From Bog-756 sp963741055 (lineage in GTDB: Bacteria > Actinomycetota > Acidimicrobiia > Acidimicrobiales > RAAP-2), in contig CAVUGU010000015.1 in the NCBI GenBank assembly GCA_963741055.1, positions 174,274-238,273 on the forward strand: 64,000 nucleotides of DNA, in the 5' to 3' direction. Every line of letters starts with the position of its first letter. Positions within the stretch are counted from its first letter, which is position 1. The notes below the pieces were generated by a model that was not told where the DNA came from, did not search any database, and was given only the letters and a program-made list of their open reading frames with translations. The position numbers and the translations under genes are program-made. Shown one piece after another: positions 46,055 through 54,570 of this stretch.

Positions 46055-46697
46055 GGAGAATCGCCTCCGGCTGCCATCCCGCTTCCGCTGCGGGAGGTGC
46101 ATCCTCCGCCGGGGTGGCGAACGTCGTCATCGTCTCGGTCTCCTGCGCCTCGAAAACCGCCCGGTCGAGCTTGCGCTCCAGCGCCCTCAAGCCCCGATGA
46201 CAGAGCACCCGTACCGAGCCTGCAGAGCGTCCCATGATGGTAGCCACTGCGGCGACGTCGAGGCCGGCAACGATCCGCAGGGCGACCGCCTCAGCCTGGT
46301 CGGCCGAGAGCTGGGAGATCAAATCGAGGATCTCGGCGGTGGCGAAGTCCTCCTCGGCGTCCACCTCGACGTCGTTGGTGTCGGCCAGCAGGGCCAACTG
46401 GGTGGTCTCGACCAACACGAGCTTGGTCGCGGCCCCGCGGTACCAGTCGGTGCGCCGGTTCCGGGCGATGGTGAAGAGCCAAGCGCGGAAGCCTGCTTCG
46501 CTCCCTTCGAAGGCGGGCAGCGCGCCGAGGACCTTGAGCCAGGTGTCGGCCGCGAGGTCGTCGGCCAGCGCGTGGTCCTTGACCTTGAGGTAACGGAGGA
46601 GACTCGGCTGGAAGTGGCGCCAGATGGCCGCAAAGGCCTCCTCGTCGCCGCCCTGCGCGGCCGACAGCTTCCCCCGGAAATCCTTCATCGCTGCCAC
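46047..46697 (-). CDS. ECF-type RNA polymerase sigma factor
   Basis: 216 residues. Region 2 is recognisable (FAAIWRHFQPSLLRYLKVKDHALADDLAADTWLKVL...FRAWLFTIARNRRTDWYR), and region 4 follows (ISQLSADQAEAVALRIVAGLDVAAVATIMGRS pattern). The GTG start at 46697 has AGAGGG at seven bases. It should direct transcription of its own operon and perhaps the surface peptidase regulon. The C-terminal ~30 residues are disordered. Confidence 0.9.
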   Translation of the reverse strand: MAAMKDFRGKLSAAQGGDEEAFAAIWRHFQPSLLRYLKVKDHALADDLAADTWLKVLGALPAFEGSEAGFRAWLFTIARNRRTDWYRGAATKLVLVETTQLALLADTNDVEVDAEEDFATAEILDLISQLSADQAEAVALRIVAGLDVAAVATIMGRSAGSVRVLCHRGLRALERKLDRAVFEAQETETMTTFATPAEDAPPAAEAGWQPEAILHG

Positions 46698-47096
46698 TCG
46701 CTGACCCTCTGGACCAACCGGACCACCTGTCCCCCCACGGCCGGACACCACGAGTCATACACCCTTCCGGAGTTGCCGTCCATCAATGTGCGCGATCGAT
46801 CGGCTCGGCGCCGAGCAAGGCGCTCGAGGTGTAACAGAGCGAGGTACTCACTCGTTGCCGAGGCCCGAAGGGCGGAGGCACCGCGGCCGCCACGGCCGTC
46901 CCAGGACCTCGACGAGCGATCCTTCCGCCTCGAATCACGCGGCGTGAAGGAAATGCCGCGCCAGGCCGCCTGGTTGGTCGTAAGGCCTCATCGGGTGCGT
47001 CGGTCTGGTCTGGGGGCCGATGCCAGGGGCTCTCCTTCGCCTCCGCCTTGCGGCGCCTCTGCAGAGCACGCGACGACCCGCCTGAGTCGCTCAGAA
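46698..47096. other. 399-bp gap upstream of sigma operon
   Basis: Only shadow frames. It must hold the promoter of the sigma operon and the terminator of purU; I could not pick out a clear promoter pair or hairpin. Confidence 0.4.
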
Positions 47097-47948
47097 CTAG
47101 GCGAAGACCACCGTCCTCGACCCGTTCACGAGCACCCGGTCCTCGAGGTGCCAGCGCAGGCCCCGGGCCAGCACCGTGCGCTCGATGTCGCGTCCGATCC
47201 GGATCAGGTCCTCGACCGACTCTGCGTGCCCGACGGGGGCCGTGTCCTGAGCGATGATCGGGCCGCCGTCGAGCTCGGCCGTCACGTAGTGGCAGGTCGC
47301 GCCGATGAGCTTGACGCCTCGCTCGAAAGCCTGGTGGTACGGCCGGGGCCCGGCGAACGAGGGAAGCGCGCTGTGGTGGATGTTGAGAATGCGGTCGGGG
47401 TACTGCTCGCACAGCTCCGGGCTCAGGATCTGCATGTAACGGGCCAGCACCACCACCTCTCCGCCGACTTCCGCGATGCGGGCGGTGATCTCCGACATCG
47501 CCGCTTCCCTCCCCTCGGGTGTGAACGAGACGAGGACGAAGGGCACTCCGTAGCGCTCGGCGACCGGGGCCAGGTCGGGGTGGTTGGCGATGACCAGTGG
47601 AATCTCGCAGGCGAGCTCACCTCGTTCGGACCGGTGGAGGATGTCGACCAGGCAGTGGTCCTCCTTCGAAGCGAGGAGGACCAACCGTTTCCGATGGTCG
47701 GTGTCCGAGAGGCGAAGATCGAGGTCGAACTCACGGACGAGTGGCTCGAATCCTTCGCGCAGCGCGTCCGCGTCGCAGTCCAGCGAGTCGGCCAGCACCT
47801 CGATGCGCTGGAAGAAACGTCCGGTCTCCGGGTCCGCGTGCTGGGCTGCCTCGGTGACCCAGCCGCCCCGCGAAGCGAGGTGCGAGGTGACCGCGGCCAC
47901 GAGGCCGACCCGATCGGGACAGGTGATGGTGAGGACGTAGCGACGCAT
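47097..47948 (-). CDS. purU: Formyltetrahydrofolate deformylase
   Basis: 283 residues. N-terminal ACT domain (LTITCPDRVGLVAAVTSHLA) and a formyltransferase-like domain with the active-site set around LARYMQILSPEL, LNIHHSALPSFAG, ATCHYVTAELDGGPIIAQD. It releases formate from 10-formyl-THF, balancing one-carbon pools. Normal length; single gene. Confidence 0.94.
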   Translation of the reverse strand: MRRYVLTITCPDRVGLVAAVTSHLASRGGWVTEAAQHADPETGRFFQRIEVLADSLDCDADALREGFEPLVREFDLDLRLSDTDHRKRLVLLASKEDHCLVDILHRSERGELACEIPLVIANHPDLAPVAERYGVPFVLVSFTPEGREAAMSEITARIAEVGGEVVVLARYMQILSPELCEQYPDRILNIHHSALPSFAGPRPYHQAFERGVKLIGATCHYVTAELDGGPIIAQDTAPVGHAESVEDLIRIGRDIERTVLARGLRWHLEDRVLVNGSRTVVFA

Positions 47949-48052
47949 GGGTCCCTCGACCCTATGCGGACCAGGGGATCCGGTTCAGCCTGGCACCGAG
48001 GCTCTTCTCGGTGCAGGCTTCGCCTACGCCAAGAAGAAAGGCGGACCCACCG

Positions 48053-48256
48053 ATGAGTGAGGACGGCAAGGCGAAGGCAGGCGGCAGGGCAGCGCGCCGG
48101 AGCGGGGCCGGGGGACTCTGGTTCCTCGGGTTCCTCGGTGCACTCGCCTACTACCTGCACACCCACTCCGGCACCTTCTGGCTGGTGCTGGTCGCTTTCC
48201 TGAAGGCCTTGGTGTGGCCGGCCTTCGTCGTGTACCACGTGTTGTCCCTGCACTGA
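48053..48256 (+). CDS. Small single-pass membrane protein
   Basis: 67 residues: a basic, Gly-rich N-terminus and two short hydrophobic segments (GLWFLGFLGALAYYLHTH, FWLVLVAFLKALVWPAFVV). Common small actinobacterial membrane protein type; function unknown. ATG 48053 is preceded by a weak site (AAAGGCGG). Confidence 0.6.
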   Translation: MSEDGKAKAGGRAARRSGAGGLWFLGFLGALAYYLHTHSGTFWLVLVAFLKALVWPAFVVYHVLSLH

Positions 48257-48431
48257 AGTCCGACCACCGAGACAAGCTCCACCGAAACAGCAAGTCGTCG
48301 AGTCCTGGGCCGGGAGCCGGGCGGCGGATCCCGGCTCGACCGGCCCAGGGCACGCTTTCGCGATACCCACCACGTCGGGACCACACACCACAGGTTCGGA
48401 GACCGGAAGGTCTCCTGGTCGCGTCTCCGAT

Positions 48432-48926
48432 TCAGCCGGTCGGGGAGTTGGTGGCGCGGACCTTGGCGACGAGCGCCTCGAAGTTCGGATACGGGTGATC
48501 GCGATCCATCGCGTCGATGGTGGGCTCCCACATCTCCCAACGGTCGACCAAGGTCGAGCCGAGCATCAGCTGGATCAGGTGGAAGTCGATCGCTCCCTCG
48601 ATCTCGAAGGCCGCGAGCTGTTCGAAGAAGTCGAGCTCGCGGTAGAGCACGTACGCCTCTTCGGCGTTGGTCGCGGCATACCGCTCGAATGCCGCTCGCA
48701 GCTCGTCGCGGTCGCCGAACTGCGCCACCAAACGCCGGGTTTCGACCAGGGCGTCCTCGTCCCACCGGCGGAAGAAGTCGGCGGCCATGTGTGCCTGACG
48801 GGTTCGCCGCTCCTCTTTCACCTGCTGACCGGCGAAGAGCGCCGCGCCGATGGCGCCGAGCAGGCCGAGGGCCCCGACTGCGGTGGCGATGGCGGTGACC
48901 TGCTCGGCCCAGTTCGGCGACGACAC
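48432..48926 (-). CDS. DUF4760-like membrane-anchored protein
   Basis: 164 residues from GTG 48926. One N-terminal membrane helix (AIATAVGALGLLGAIGAALFAG) followed by a helical soluble part (RQAHMAADFFRRWDEDALVETRRLV..., FFEQLAAFEIEGAIDFHLIQLMLGSTLV). This matches the general pattern of DUF4760 proteins. Function unknown. Follows a 63-codon gene by eight bases. Confidence 0.65.
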   Translation of the reverse strand: MSSPNWAEQVTAIATAVGALGLLGAIGAALFAGQQVKEERRTRQAHMAADFFRRWDEDALVETRRLVAQFGDRDELRAAFERYAATNAEEAYVLYRELDFFEQLAAFEIEGAIDFHLIQLMLGSTLVDRWEMWEPTIDAMDRDHPYPNFEALVAKVRATNSPTG

Positions 48927-48934
48927 CGGCGCGC

Positions 48935-49126
48935 TCAGCGATCGTCGTCGAGCCCGCCCGCGTGCTCCGAGCAGGCGTCGACCGTCCAGCGCTTCCCGGC
49001 CCGGTCCACGAACTGCCCTCGCCGGGCGACCGGCTCGGGGCAATGCCGCGCGTGGCCGGTACCCGCGTGGACGAAGCGGAAGCACTGTCCGAGCTCCACG
49101 CAGAACGCGTCGGCATAGTGAGCCAC
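48935..49126 (-). CDS. Small Cys-containing hypothetical protein
   Basis: 63 residues from GTG 49126 (contains ADAFCVELGQCFRFVHAG, HARHCPEP, and a C-terminal DACSEHAGG). Cys and His spacing suggests a metal-binding mini-domain. Directly upstream of the DUF4760-like gene, probably cotranscribed. Family unknown. Confidence 0.45.
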   Translation of the reverse strand: MAHYADAFCVELGQCFRFVHAGTGHARHCPEPVARRGQFVDRAGKRWTVDACSEHAGGLDDDR

Positions 49127-49231
49127 GGCGAGACCCTACGCCGAGACGATCCTCGCCGCTCTCAGGAGTTGTCTCCGTATCCGGGAGGGACGGTCCGACG
49201 ACCGAGATGCCTCCTCCGGTTCGTCAACATC

Positions 49232-50107
49232 TCAGTCGAGACCGAGAACGCGCAGAGCGTTCCTCCGGAGGAATTTCGGCCAGACCTCGTCCTTGAACCC
49301 GACCGACGGCATTTCTGTCATGATCCGCTCCAACGAGAGCCCCATCGGGAAGTAACCCGCGTAGATGATCTTGTCGGCTCCCCTGGTGTTGGCGTAGTCG
49401 ACGATGTCCTTCGGGTAGTACTTGGGAGCGAAGGCGCTGGTGGAGTAGTGGAGCCCCGGCCACTTCAACATGAGCTTCACCGCGAGTTCGGTCCACGGCT
49501 CACAACCGTGACGGGTCACGAAGACCAGGTCGGGAAAGTCGAACATCACCTCGTCGATGAGCTCGACGTGCTGGCACGCGGCCTTCAAGCGTGGACCGGG
49601 GACTCCCGCGCAGCAAAAGACGGGGATCGACAGCTCGACGCACTTGGCGTAGATCGGGTACATCTTCTTGTCGTTGATCGGGACCTGGGGGAAGGTCCCC
49701 GCCGGGAAGACACCCACCGCTCTGATCCCGTAGCGCTCGTACAGCTCGACGAGACGCCGGATCCCCTCCATGCCGTCGTTGGGGTCTGCCTGGGTGGAGG
49801 GGATGAACCGCTCCGGATGACGCCGGAGCGCCTCGGCCCCCAACCCGGCTCGGTCGCCGACGCCGATCAGCGCCTTGTCGATCCCCCACCGGTCCATCTC
49901 GCCGAGCGTCACGCCGATCGGATCGTCGGACCCGGCCAATTCGGTGCCCGGAACGTCCTTGAAGATGTACTCCACGGGAAAGGTGAACTTCTCGCGCGAC
50001 TCGGCGTCCTTGGTCTGGCGGGTGACGAAGCGGTACGCCTCTTTCGGGTCGTGGTGGGGAAACCCGATCATGGTGTCCACGATCCCCACGTCGGCCGGCA
50101 TCCCCAT
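49232..50107 (-). CDS. Amidohydrolase-2 family (ACMSD-like) protein
   Basis: 291 residues of metal-dependent TIM barrel. FPHHDPKEAYRFV near the N-terminus, FVTRHGCEPWTE (metal His) near 190 and YAGYFPMGLSLERI near 265 (position of the conserved Asp). The usual N-terminal HxH is not clearly present (VDTMIGFPHHD), a feature of a mycobacterial/acidimicrobial subset. Such enzymes hydrolyse or decarboxylate cyclic acids. Downstream of the copper monooxygenase gene by 17 bases. Confidence 0.82.
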   Translation of the reverse strand: MGMPADVGIVDTMIGFPHHDPKEAYRFVTRQTKDAESREKFTFPVEYIFKDVPGTELAGSDDPIGVTLGEMDRWGIDKALIGVGDRAGLGAEALRRHPERFIPSTQADPNDGMEGIRRLVELYERYGIRAVGVFPAGTFPQVPINDKKMYPIYAKCVELSIPVFCCAGVPGPRLKAACQHVELIDEVMFDFPDLVFVTRHGCEPWTELAVKLMLKWPGLHYSTSAFAPKYYPKDIVDYANTRGADKIIYAGYFPMGLSLERIMTEMPSVGFKDEVWPKFLRRNALRVLGLD

Positions 50108-50124
50108 CTCGCGCCGCCTTCAGC

Positions 50125-51264
50125 TCAGACGGGATTGTGCGGTTTGGGGATGGTGGAGGACGTCCAGGCCAACCCGAGGCACATCTCGTCCGAAGAGCCG
50201 TCGCCCCAGGTGACGAAGTGGGTCGGTGCCTTCCGCAGGATCGGGAGCTCCTGGGCGCGGGTCGGGTCGTAGCTGCAGGTGACTTGGACCTTCTCACCCG
50301 ATGTCACCGCGATCGGTGAGCTCAAGTTGTAGGCCTTCTGGTAGTGGAAGTTGTAGTCGGGTACGTCGAGGATGGTCTTCGCCTGCGGTGTCCCGGGGTC
50401 GAGGACCATCGAGAAGCTCTGACCCAACAGGTGCATGTGGGCCTGCACCCGGACGATGTAGCCGCCGTTGGTGATCGGCCAGGTGCAGGTCGCCGAGTCT
50501 CCCGCAGGAGGATTCGACGGGTTGTGGCCGCACACCTGCTCGATGATGTTGACGAAGGTGACCGCACTCTCGCCGAAACGCTGTCCCTGATTGGCGAGCG
50601 AGGCCGCCCGGTTGCAGAGCTGGCCGGTCACGCCGGAGGGGCAGGGAATGTCGGGCGGGGCGAACATCAAGTTGAGCTTGAGCGGCTGCAGTGATGTCGA
50701 GGTCGGTACCGTGTGGAGGACGAGCGAGTTCTTGACCGCTTTGTCACCGACAAGCAGGTTGTAGTGGACCTGCATGATGACGAGGCTCCCCGCTGGAAGC
50801 TCGATGCCGGTTCCTTGAGGGAGGTCGTCGACCCCGTGCCCGGGTGCCCAGACGCTGAGGAACGGGGTGCTCAGGATGTCGTCGATCGGAAGATTGGGCA
50901 GTCCCGCCTCCCCAAAACAGGTCCACCCCTTGTTGCCGACGTTGTCCTGTTCGGCCGTAGCGGCGAGCGACGGGGGCACGAGGAAGAGAGCGGCGTGGTG
51001 GTCCTCCGGGCTTCCCGGCAAGAACTGGCTCGAGATCACGTAGGAGTCGCGCGTCACGTGCGGGTTCAACAGGGTGCAGTGGTAATCGTCCGTCGATCCG
51101 CCCTGGGACACCGGCTTGTACTTGGCCGAGGTGAGGGTGATGGAGGTCACCCCGTGGCCGGACGACGGGGATTGCGACGCAGCCGTGGCGCTCCTCACCG
51201 CGACCAGGGCCGTCGCGACCACGACGACGGTTGCCAGTGCGATCGCGACCCGGAACTTCCGCAC
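50125..51264 (-). CDS. Secreted PHM/DBH-like copper type II monooxygenase
   Basis: 379 residues from GTG 51264. The N-terminal helix (FRVAIALATVVVVATALVAV) is a signal or anchor. The copper ligands of peptidylglycine monooxygenase all have candidates: HH at 89-90 (EDHHAALF), His167 (QVHYNL), His276 and His278 (AHMHLLG) and Met361 (SDEMCLGL). Six or more Cys could form disulfides. The family hydroxylates substrates with ascorbate and O2 outside the cell. The substrate is unknown. Next to an amidohydrolase gene, suggesting a shared pathway. Confidence 0.85.
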   Translation of the reverse strand: MRKFRVAIALATVVVVATALVAVRSATAASQSPSSGHGVTSITLTSAKYKPVSQGGSTDDYHCTLLNPHVTRDSYVISSQFLPGSPEDHHAALFLVPPSLAATAEQDNVGNKGWTCFGEAGLPNLPIDDILSTPFLSVWAPGHGVDDLPQGTGIELPAGSLVIMQVHYNLLVGDKAVKNSLVLHTVPTSTSLQPLKLNLMFAPPDIPCPSGVTGQLCNRAASLANQGQRFGESAVTFVNIIEQVCGHNPSNPPAGDSATCTWPITNGGYIVRVQAHMHLLGQSFSMVLDPGTPQAKTILDVPDYNFHYQKAYNLSSPIAVTSGEKVQVTCSYDPTRAQELPILRKAPTHFVTWGDGSSDEMCLGLAWTSSTIPKPHNPV

Positions 51265-51320
51265 GAAGTCAGGGTACTTCTCGGGCGTTCCCGCTGCTCG
51301 AACGGTGATCGCAGCCCCTG

Positions 51321-51563
51321 TCACGAAGGCGACGCGGTGCGGTGTTTCCTCAGGTGCTCGGCGCCAGTCTCCGAGACCGAGACGACCTCCCCGATCCCCG
51401 GCTCGCGGTGGCACGAGACGAAGCCCCGTTCTTTCGCATCCTCCCAGACCGAGAGTCGCGGGCACGAGGTGCGCCACGCGTCCATCACCTCTGGGTAGGG
51501 ACGGGAGGTCGGGCCCACCCACTCGAGGAGGTCGAGGATCAGTACGTCGAGGGTGTCGGACAT
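51321..51563 (-). CDS. Small hypothetical protein
   Basis: 80 residues from ATG 51563, containing TLDVLILDLLEWVGPTSRPYPEVMDAWRTS, then ERGFVSCHREPGIGEVVSVSETGAEHLRKH. The compact helical plan with a beta hairpin resembles winged-helix-like DNA-binding mini-proteins, but no family is certain. Confidence 0.55.
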   Translation of the reverse strand: MSDTLDVLILDLLEWVGPTSRPYPEVMDAWRTSCPRLSVWEDAKERGFVSCHREPGIGEVVSVSETGAEHLRKHRTASPS

Positions 51564-51671
51564 GGCGGCACCAATTATTCCAGCAGGAGGTGCTCGGATG
51601 CACCAGGGCTGCCCGGCGCCGTGCGCTGCAGATCCAGGGAGCGACCGTCGGCGGTTGGCTATGGTGCCGGC

Positions 51672-52436
51672 ATGCGGCGGAAAGTCCTGGCGTCCTTGGG
51701 CCTCGGCAGGCATGCACAGTTGCTCGAGCTCACCCGGCCGTCGTTCGAGCGGTATGCCGATCGACACGGGTACGAGCTCTCTGTTCCGACCACCGATCCG
51801 GCACCGGAGCGGCGACACAAGCACTGGGCGAAGATCGCGCTGATCAACCGGTTGCTTCCGGAGTGCGACCTGCTGTTGTGGGTCGATGCCGACGCCGCGA
51901 TCGTCGACTCCTCGGTGGACATCGAAGAAGCGATGCCGGAGGCCTCTCGTCTCGGTCTCGTCGCGCACCGGTACTCGGGTCAGTTGGTACCCAACACCGG
52001 CGTCATGCTCGTGCGGTCGACCCACTCGAGCCGACGCTTCTTCCAGAAGGTCTGGGGGATGACCCAGTACCTCGAGACGACGTGGCACGACAACGCCGCC
52101 GTGCTGACCCTGCTCGGGTTCGAGTTCGATTTCGACGCAGACCCGATGTGGTGTCGTCCACACCGGCAGACCAGGTGGCGTCGGCAAACCACCTTCCTCG
52201 ATCGCGAATGGAACTCGCTGCCAGAGGACACCGCCGCCGCGCCGCGCATCGTCCACGTCACCAGTTCCCACCCCTTCGAGGAGCGTCTCGGCAGGCTGGA
52301 GCGCGCCCTCGCGGGTGGGGACGCCGGCCTGGCGGCGACACAACCCGGCTCTGACAAGGAGAACCACCCAAGGGTGGGCGCGAAGAAGGGCAGTCCTCCG
52401 CGAACCCACCCTCGGGTGATTGGTGCCCCTCGCTAG
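51672..52436 (+). CDS. GT34-like glycosyltransferase
   Basis: 254 residues. HWAKIALINRLLPECDLLLWVDADAAI contains the D-x-D nucleotide-sugar motif. NTGVMLVRSTHSSRRFF and WHDNAAVLTLLG follow, as in the GMA12/MNN10 galactosyl-mannosyltransferase family. Cytosolic, no membrane helix. The final ~30 residues contain repeated HPRV units that coincide with an inverted repeat and may not be conserved. Confidence 0.82.
   Translation: MRRKVLASLGLGRHAQLLELTRPSFERYADRHGYELSVPTTDPAPERRHKHWAKIALINRLLPECDLLLWVDADAAIVDSSVDIEEAMPEASRLGLVAHRYSGQLVPNTGVMLVRSTHSSRRFFQKVWGMTQYLETTWHDNAAVLTLLGFEFDFDADPMWCRPHRQTRWRRQTTFLDREWNSLPEDTAAAPRIVHVTSSHPFEERLGRLERALAGGDAGLAATQPGSDKENHPRVGAKKGSPPRTHPRVIGAPR
52365..52418. repeat. 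Inverted repeat at glycosyltransferase 3' end
   Basis: CACCCAAGGGTGGG (52365-52378) and CCCACCCTCGGGTG (52405-52418) are complementary with one mismatch across 26 bases, and each arm can also fold on itself (CACCC/GGGTG). It lies within the last codons of the gene and may act as a terminator. Confidence 0.5.
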
Positions 52437-52559
52437 GCCCTGGGACCGGGAGCAAGGCGGCGGAAACCCCGCTCGACCGGAACCTGGGCTTGCTCCAAGG
52501 TTACCGGGGGGTTACGCGAAAATGAACGCGGGCAGGTGCTCGGAGCCGAAGAAGCCGGG

Positions 52560-52730
52560 TCAGAGCCCGAAGCTGCGCAGGGCCCTGTAGGTGGTCCGAT
52601 TGGTCTTGCGAAGGACGGCTCGTCGGACGTATCGCTTCGAGTACGAAGAGGGTCCCTTCAGGGCGGCTTGCAGGTTCCCGAGGTCTCTTGCCACCCGGTA
52701 GCTCTGGCTACGGGTCTTGTCGAGGGTCAC
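52560..52730 (-). CDS. Small basic hypothetical protein coupled to Zn-ribbon gene
   Basis: 56 residues from GTG 52730, which overlaps the stop of the upstream Zn-ribbon gene (GTGA). Very basic, with KTRSQSYRVARDLGN, SSYSKRYVRRAVLRK and a C-terminal RALRSFGL. Codon use and coupling argue strongly for a real gene. The sequence resembles small conserved actinobacterial proteins of unknown role; charge suggests nucleic-acid or ribosome contact. Confidence 0.6.
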   Translation of the reverse strand: MTLDKTRSQSYRVARDLGNLQAALKGPSSYSKRYVRRAVLRKTNRTTYRALRSFGL

Positions 52731-53044
52731 GCGCGGTCACCGCCCTCACTCATCTCGACGATGCGACCGTCGGGGTTGGCACAACTCGCACACATCACTG
52801 CGGCATCTTCCTCGACGATCGGTATGTCCGCCAACCCGTCGATCGTCTCCACGAAGATGAGGCTCCCGCAGCGCCCACAGCGCGTCTCGAGTACCACCTC
52901 GTCGAACGCAACCCACTCGGTCGGCGTGATGCAGTCGGGACAGACGCTCGACCCGTCGATGTCCTCCCACGCCGTATAGGAGGGATCGTGATTCCACACT
53001 CGACGTTCGCACCGACTGCACTGATCGTACTCAAGGTCAATCAT
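52727..53044 (-). CDS. Multi-CxxC zinc-ribbon protein
   Basis: 105 residues from ATG 53044 (GGAGGG nine bases upstream). Four CxxC knuckles (CSRC, CPDC, CGRC, CASC) can form two zinc ribbons. Acidic. Function unknown; coupled to the basic 56-residue protein downstream, so the two may interact. Confidence 0.72.
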   Translation of the reverse strand: MIDLEYDQCSRCERRVWNHDPSYTAWEDIDGSSVCPDCITPTEWVAFDEVVLETRCGRCGSLIFVETIDGLADIPIVEEDAAVMCASCANPDGRIVEMSEGGDRA

Positions 53045-53331
53045 GCGACTGCCCTCCCCGTTCGTCACACCCGCTGGCGGATGTGACCTCCCTCCTGGCG
53101 AAGCCGTCCAGTGACAGGATTATCGGCGGCCTTCCGGCCCTGCCTTTAGCGGTTGCTCCGGATTCGTCGGGTCGCGGCCGCTGACCGCGCAACGTGGTGG
53201 TGAGAGCAGCACGGCTCGTGCAGAAAGCTCCATCAGATCGCGGGGAACTGCACCGGCCATCATCCGATCTTCCGCCACCACACCCTCCGGCGACACTGGC
53301 GCCGGTTGATGCGACTGGGTAGAACGAGCTG

Positions 53332-54264
53332 GTGAGAACTCGCCGACGCCGGTCGATGAGGGGTGTCCTCGCCCTCGCACTGGTGGCGAGCGGCATGTTG
53401 GTGGACTCGGGTCCTGCACGAGGCTCCACGCCGTCACCGATCTACGGCGTGACCCTCGACCGGATCGGCAATCTGACCCGGGTCATCGCCGGCGAGCGAG
53501 CGCTACCCGAGCGCCCGACCAGCCGTGTCTACTTCGACGTGTCCGAGCCGGCGAGTCACTACGCGAAGGCGGTCTCCGAGCTCCATACGGTCAGCGCGGT
53601 GATGGGCGAGCTGCTCGACTCGAGCGACGCCACCCTGATCACGACGAGCCACTACCAAAGCCGGGTGGAGTCCTACCTCGGCGTGCTCGGGCCGTCGGTC
53701 GACATCTGGGAGATCGGCAACGAGGTGAACGGCAACTGGACCGGCCCATACTCAACGGGGGCAGCCAAACTCCAGGAAGCCTTCGCCGACGTGGCCGCGG
53801 CCGGAGGCCGCTCGGCACTGACCCTCTACGCGAACGAGTACGCCCCCGACAACTGCGGGGACGGGACCAGCGAGCTGACGCCCGTCCAGTACTCGGAGCA
53901 ATACGTGCCCGAGCCGGTCCGCGACGGGCTCACCTACGTCTTCGAGAGCTACTACCCGACCCAGTGCGAGGACACCTATCCGACCAACGACCAAGTCACC
54001 GCGGAGATGGACCAGCTCCACGCGCTCTACCCCAACGCCCTCCTCGGATTCGGCGAAGTCGGCCTGCCGAGACGCGTGAAGACGAAGACGGTCCCCACGG
54101 CCGCGCAGGTCATGTCATGGGCGTACGGCCTCCATCCCGACACTCCCGGCTATGTGGGCGGCTACTTCTGGTGGTACGCCTTCGAGGACGTCTTCACCGG
54201 ACGACAGCTGCTGGCGCCCAACCTGTCCAGGGCGTTCCAGGCAGAGGCGGCTGCCCTCGGTTGA
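53332..54264 (+). CDS. Secreted TIM-barrel glycosidase-like protein
   Basis: 310 residues from GTG 53332. Signal peptide (RRRSMRGVLALALVASGMLV). DIWEIGNEVNGNW carries the NE acid/base pair of clan GH-A, with TLYANEYAPDNCG next and GFGEVGLPRRVK holding the candidate nucleophile Glu. YFWWYAFEDVF ends the barrel. It probably hydrolyses an extracellular polysaccharide; the GH family cannot be assigned by eye. Confidence 0.7.
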   Translation: MRTRRRRSMRGVLALALVASGMLVDSGPARGSTPSPIYGVTLDRIGNLTRVIAGERALPERPTSRVYFDVSEPASHYAKAVSELHTVSAVMGELLDSSDATLITTSHYQSRVESYLGVLGPSVDIWEIGNEVNGNWTGPYSTGAAKLQEAFADVAAAGGRSALTLYANEYAPDNCGDGTSELTPVQYSEQYVPEPVRDGLTYVFESYYPTQCEDTYPTNDQVTAEMDQLHALYPNALLGFGEVGLPRRVKTKTVPTAAQVMSWAYGLHPDTPGYVGGYFWWYAFEDVFTGRQLLAPNLSRAFQAEAAALG

Positions 54265-54279
54265 TCGCCGAGGAGCCCG

Positions 54280-54570
54280 ATGCAACGAACCACCGAGCGA
54301 GAGGCGACACCGGTCGCAGAAAGTGTGTCCGTCGCTCCGGCCGTGTCGACGTCACTCTTGTGCATCGGGCTCGTCGCCGGTGCGATCGAATGCTTCTGGC
54401 GTTCGGCGCAGATCGACCGGGACGACCGCCAGGAAACCCAAGTTGCCCGACGGAGGTGGAGGCTGGCGGGTGCCGCGCTGATCGTGGCGGTGCTCGGGCT
54501 GGTCAGGCGACCACTCGGGCTCCGCCGAACACTCGTCGCTACCGCGGGTCCCGGCGCATCGTCCACATGA
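54280..54570 (+). CDS. Small two-helix membrane protein
   Basis: 96 residues, beginning 15 bp after the glycosidase stop. Two hydrophobic segments (STSLLCIGLVAGAIECFW, LAGAALIVAVLGLV) flank a charged loop. The 3' end overlaps the convergent GNAT by 32 bp, so its C-terminus is doubtful. Function unknown. Confidence 0.45.
   Translation: MQRTTEREATPVAESVSVAPAVSTSLLCIGLVAGAIECFWRSAQIDRDDRQETQVARRRWRLAGAALIVAVLGLVRRPLGLRRTLVATAGPGASST

Noticed and set aside
46783..47412. Long minus frame covering the gap and purU end
   Set aside because: Arg/Pro/Gly-rich composition and overlap with purU in another frame show it is a shadow of the GC-rich third positions.
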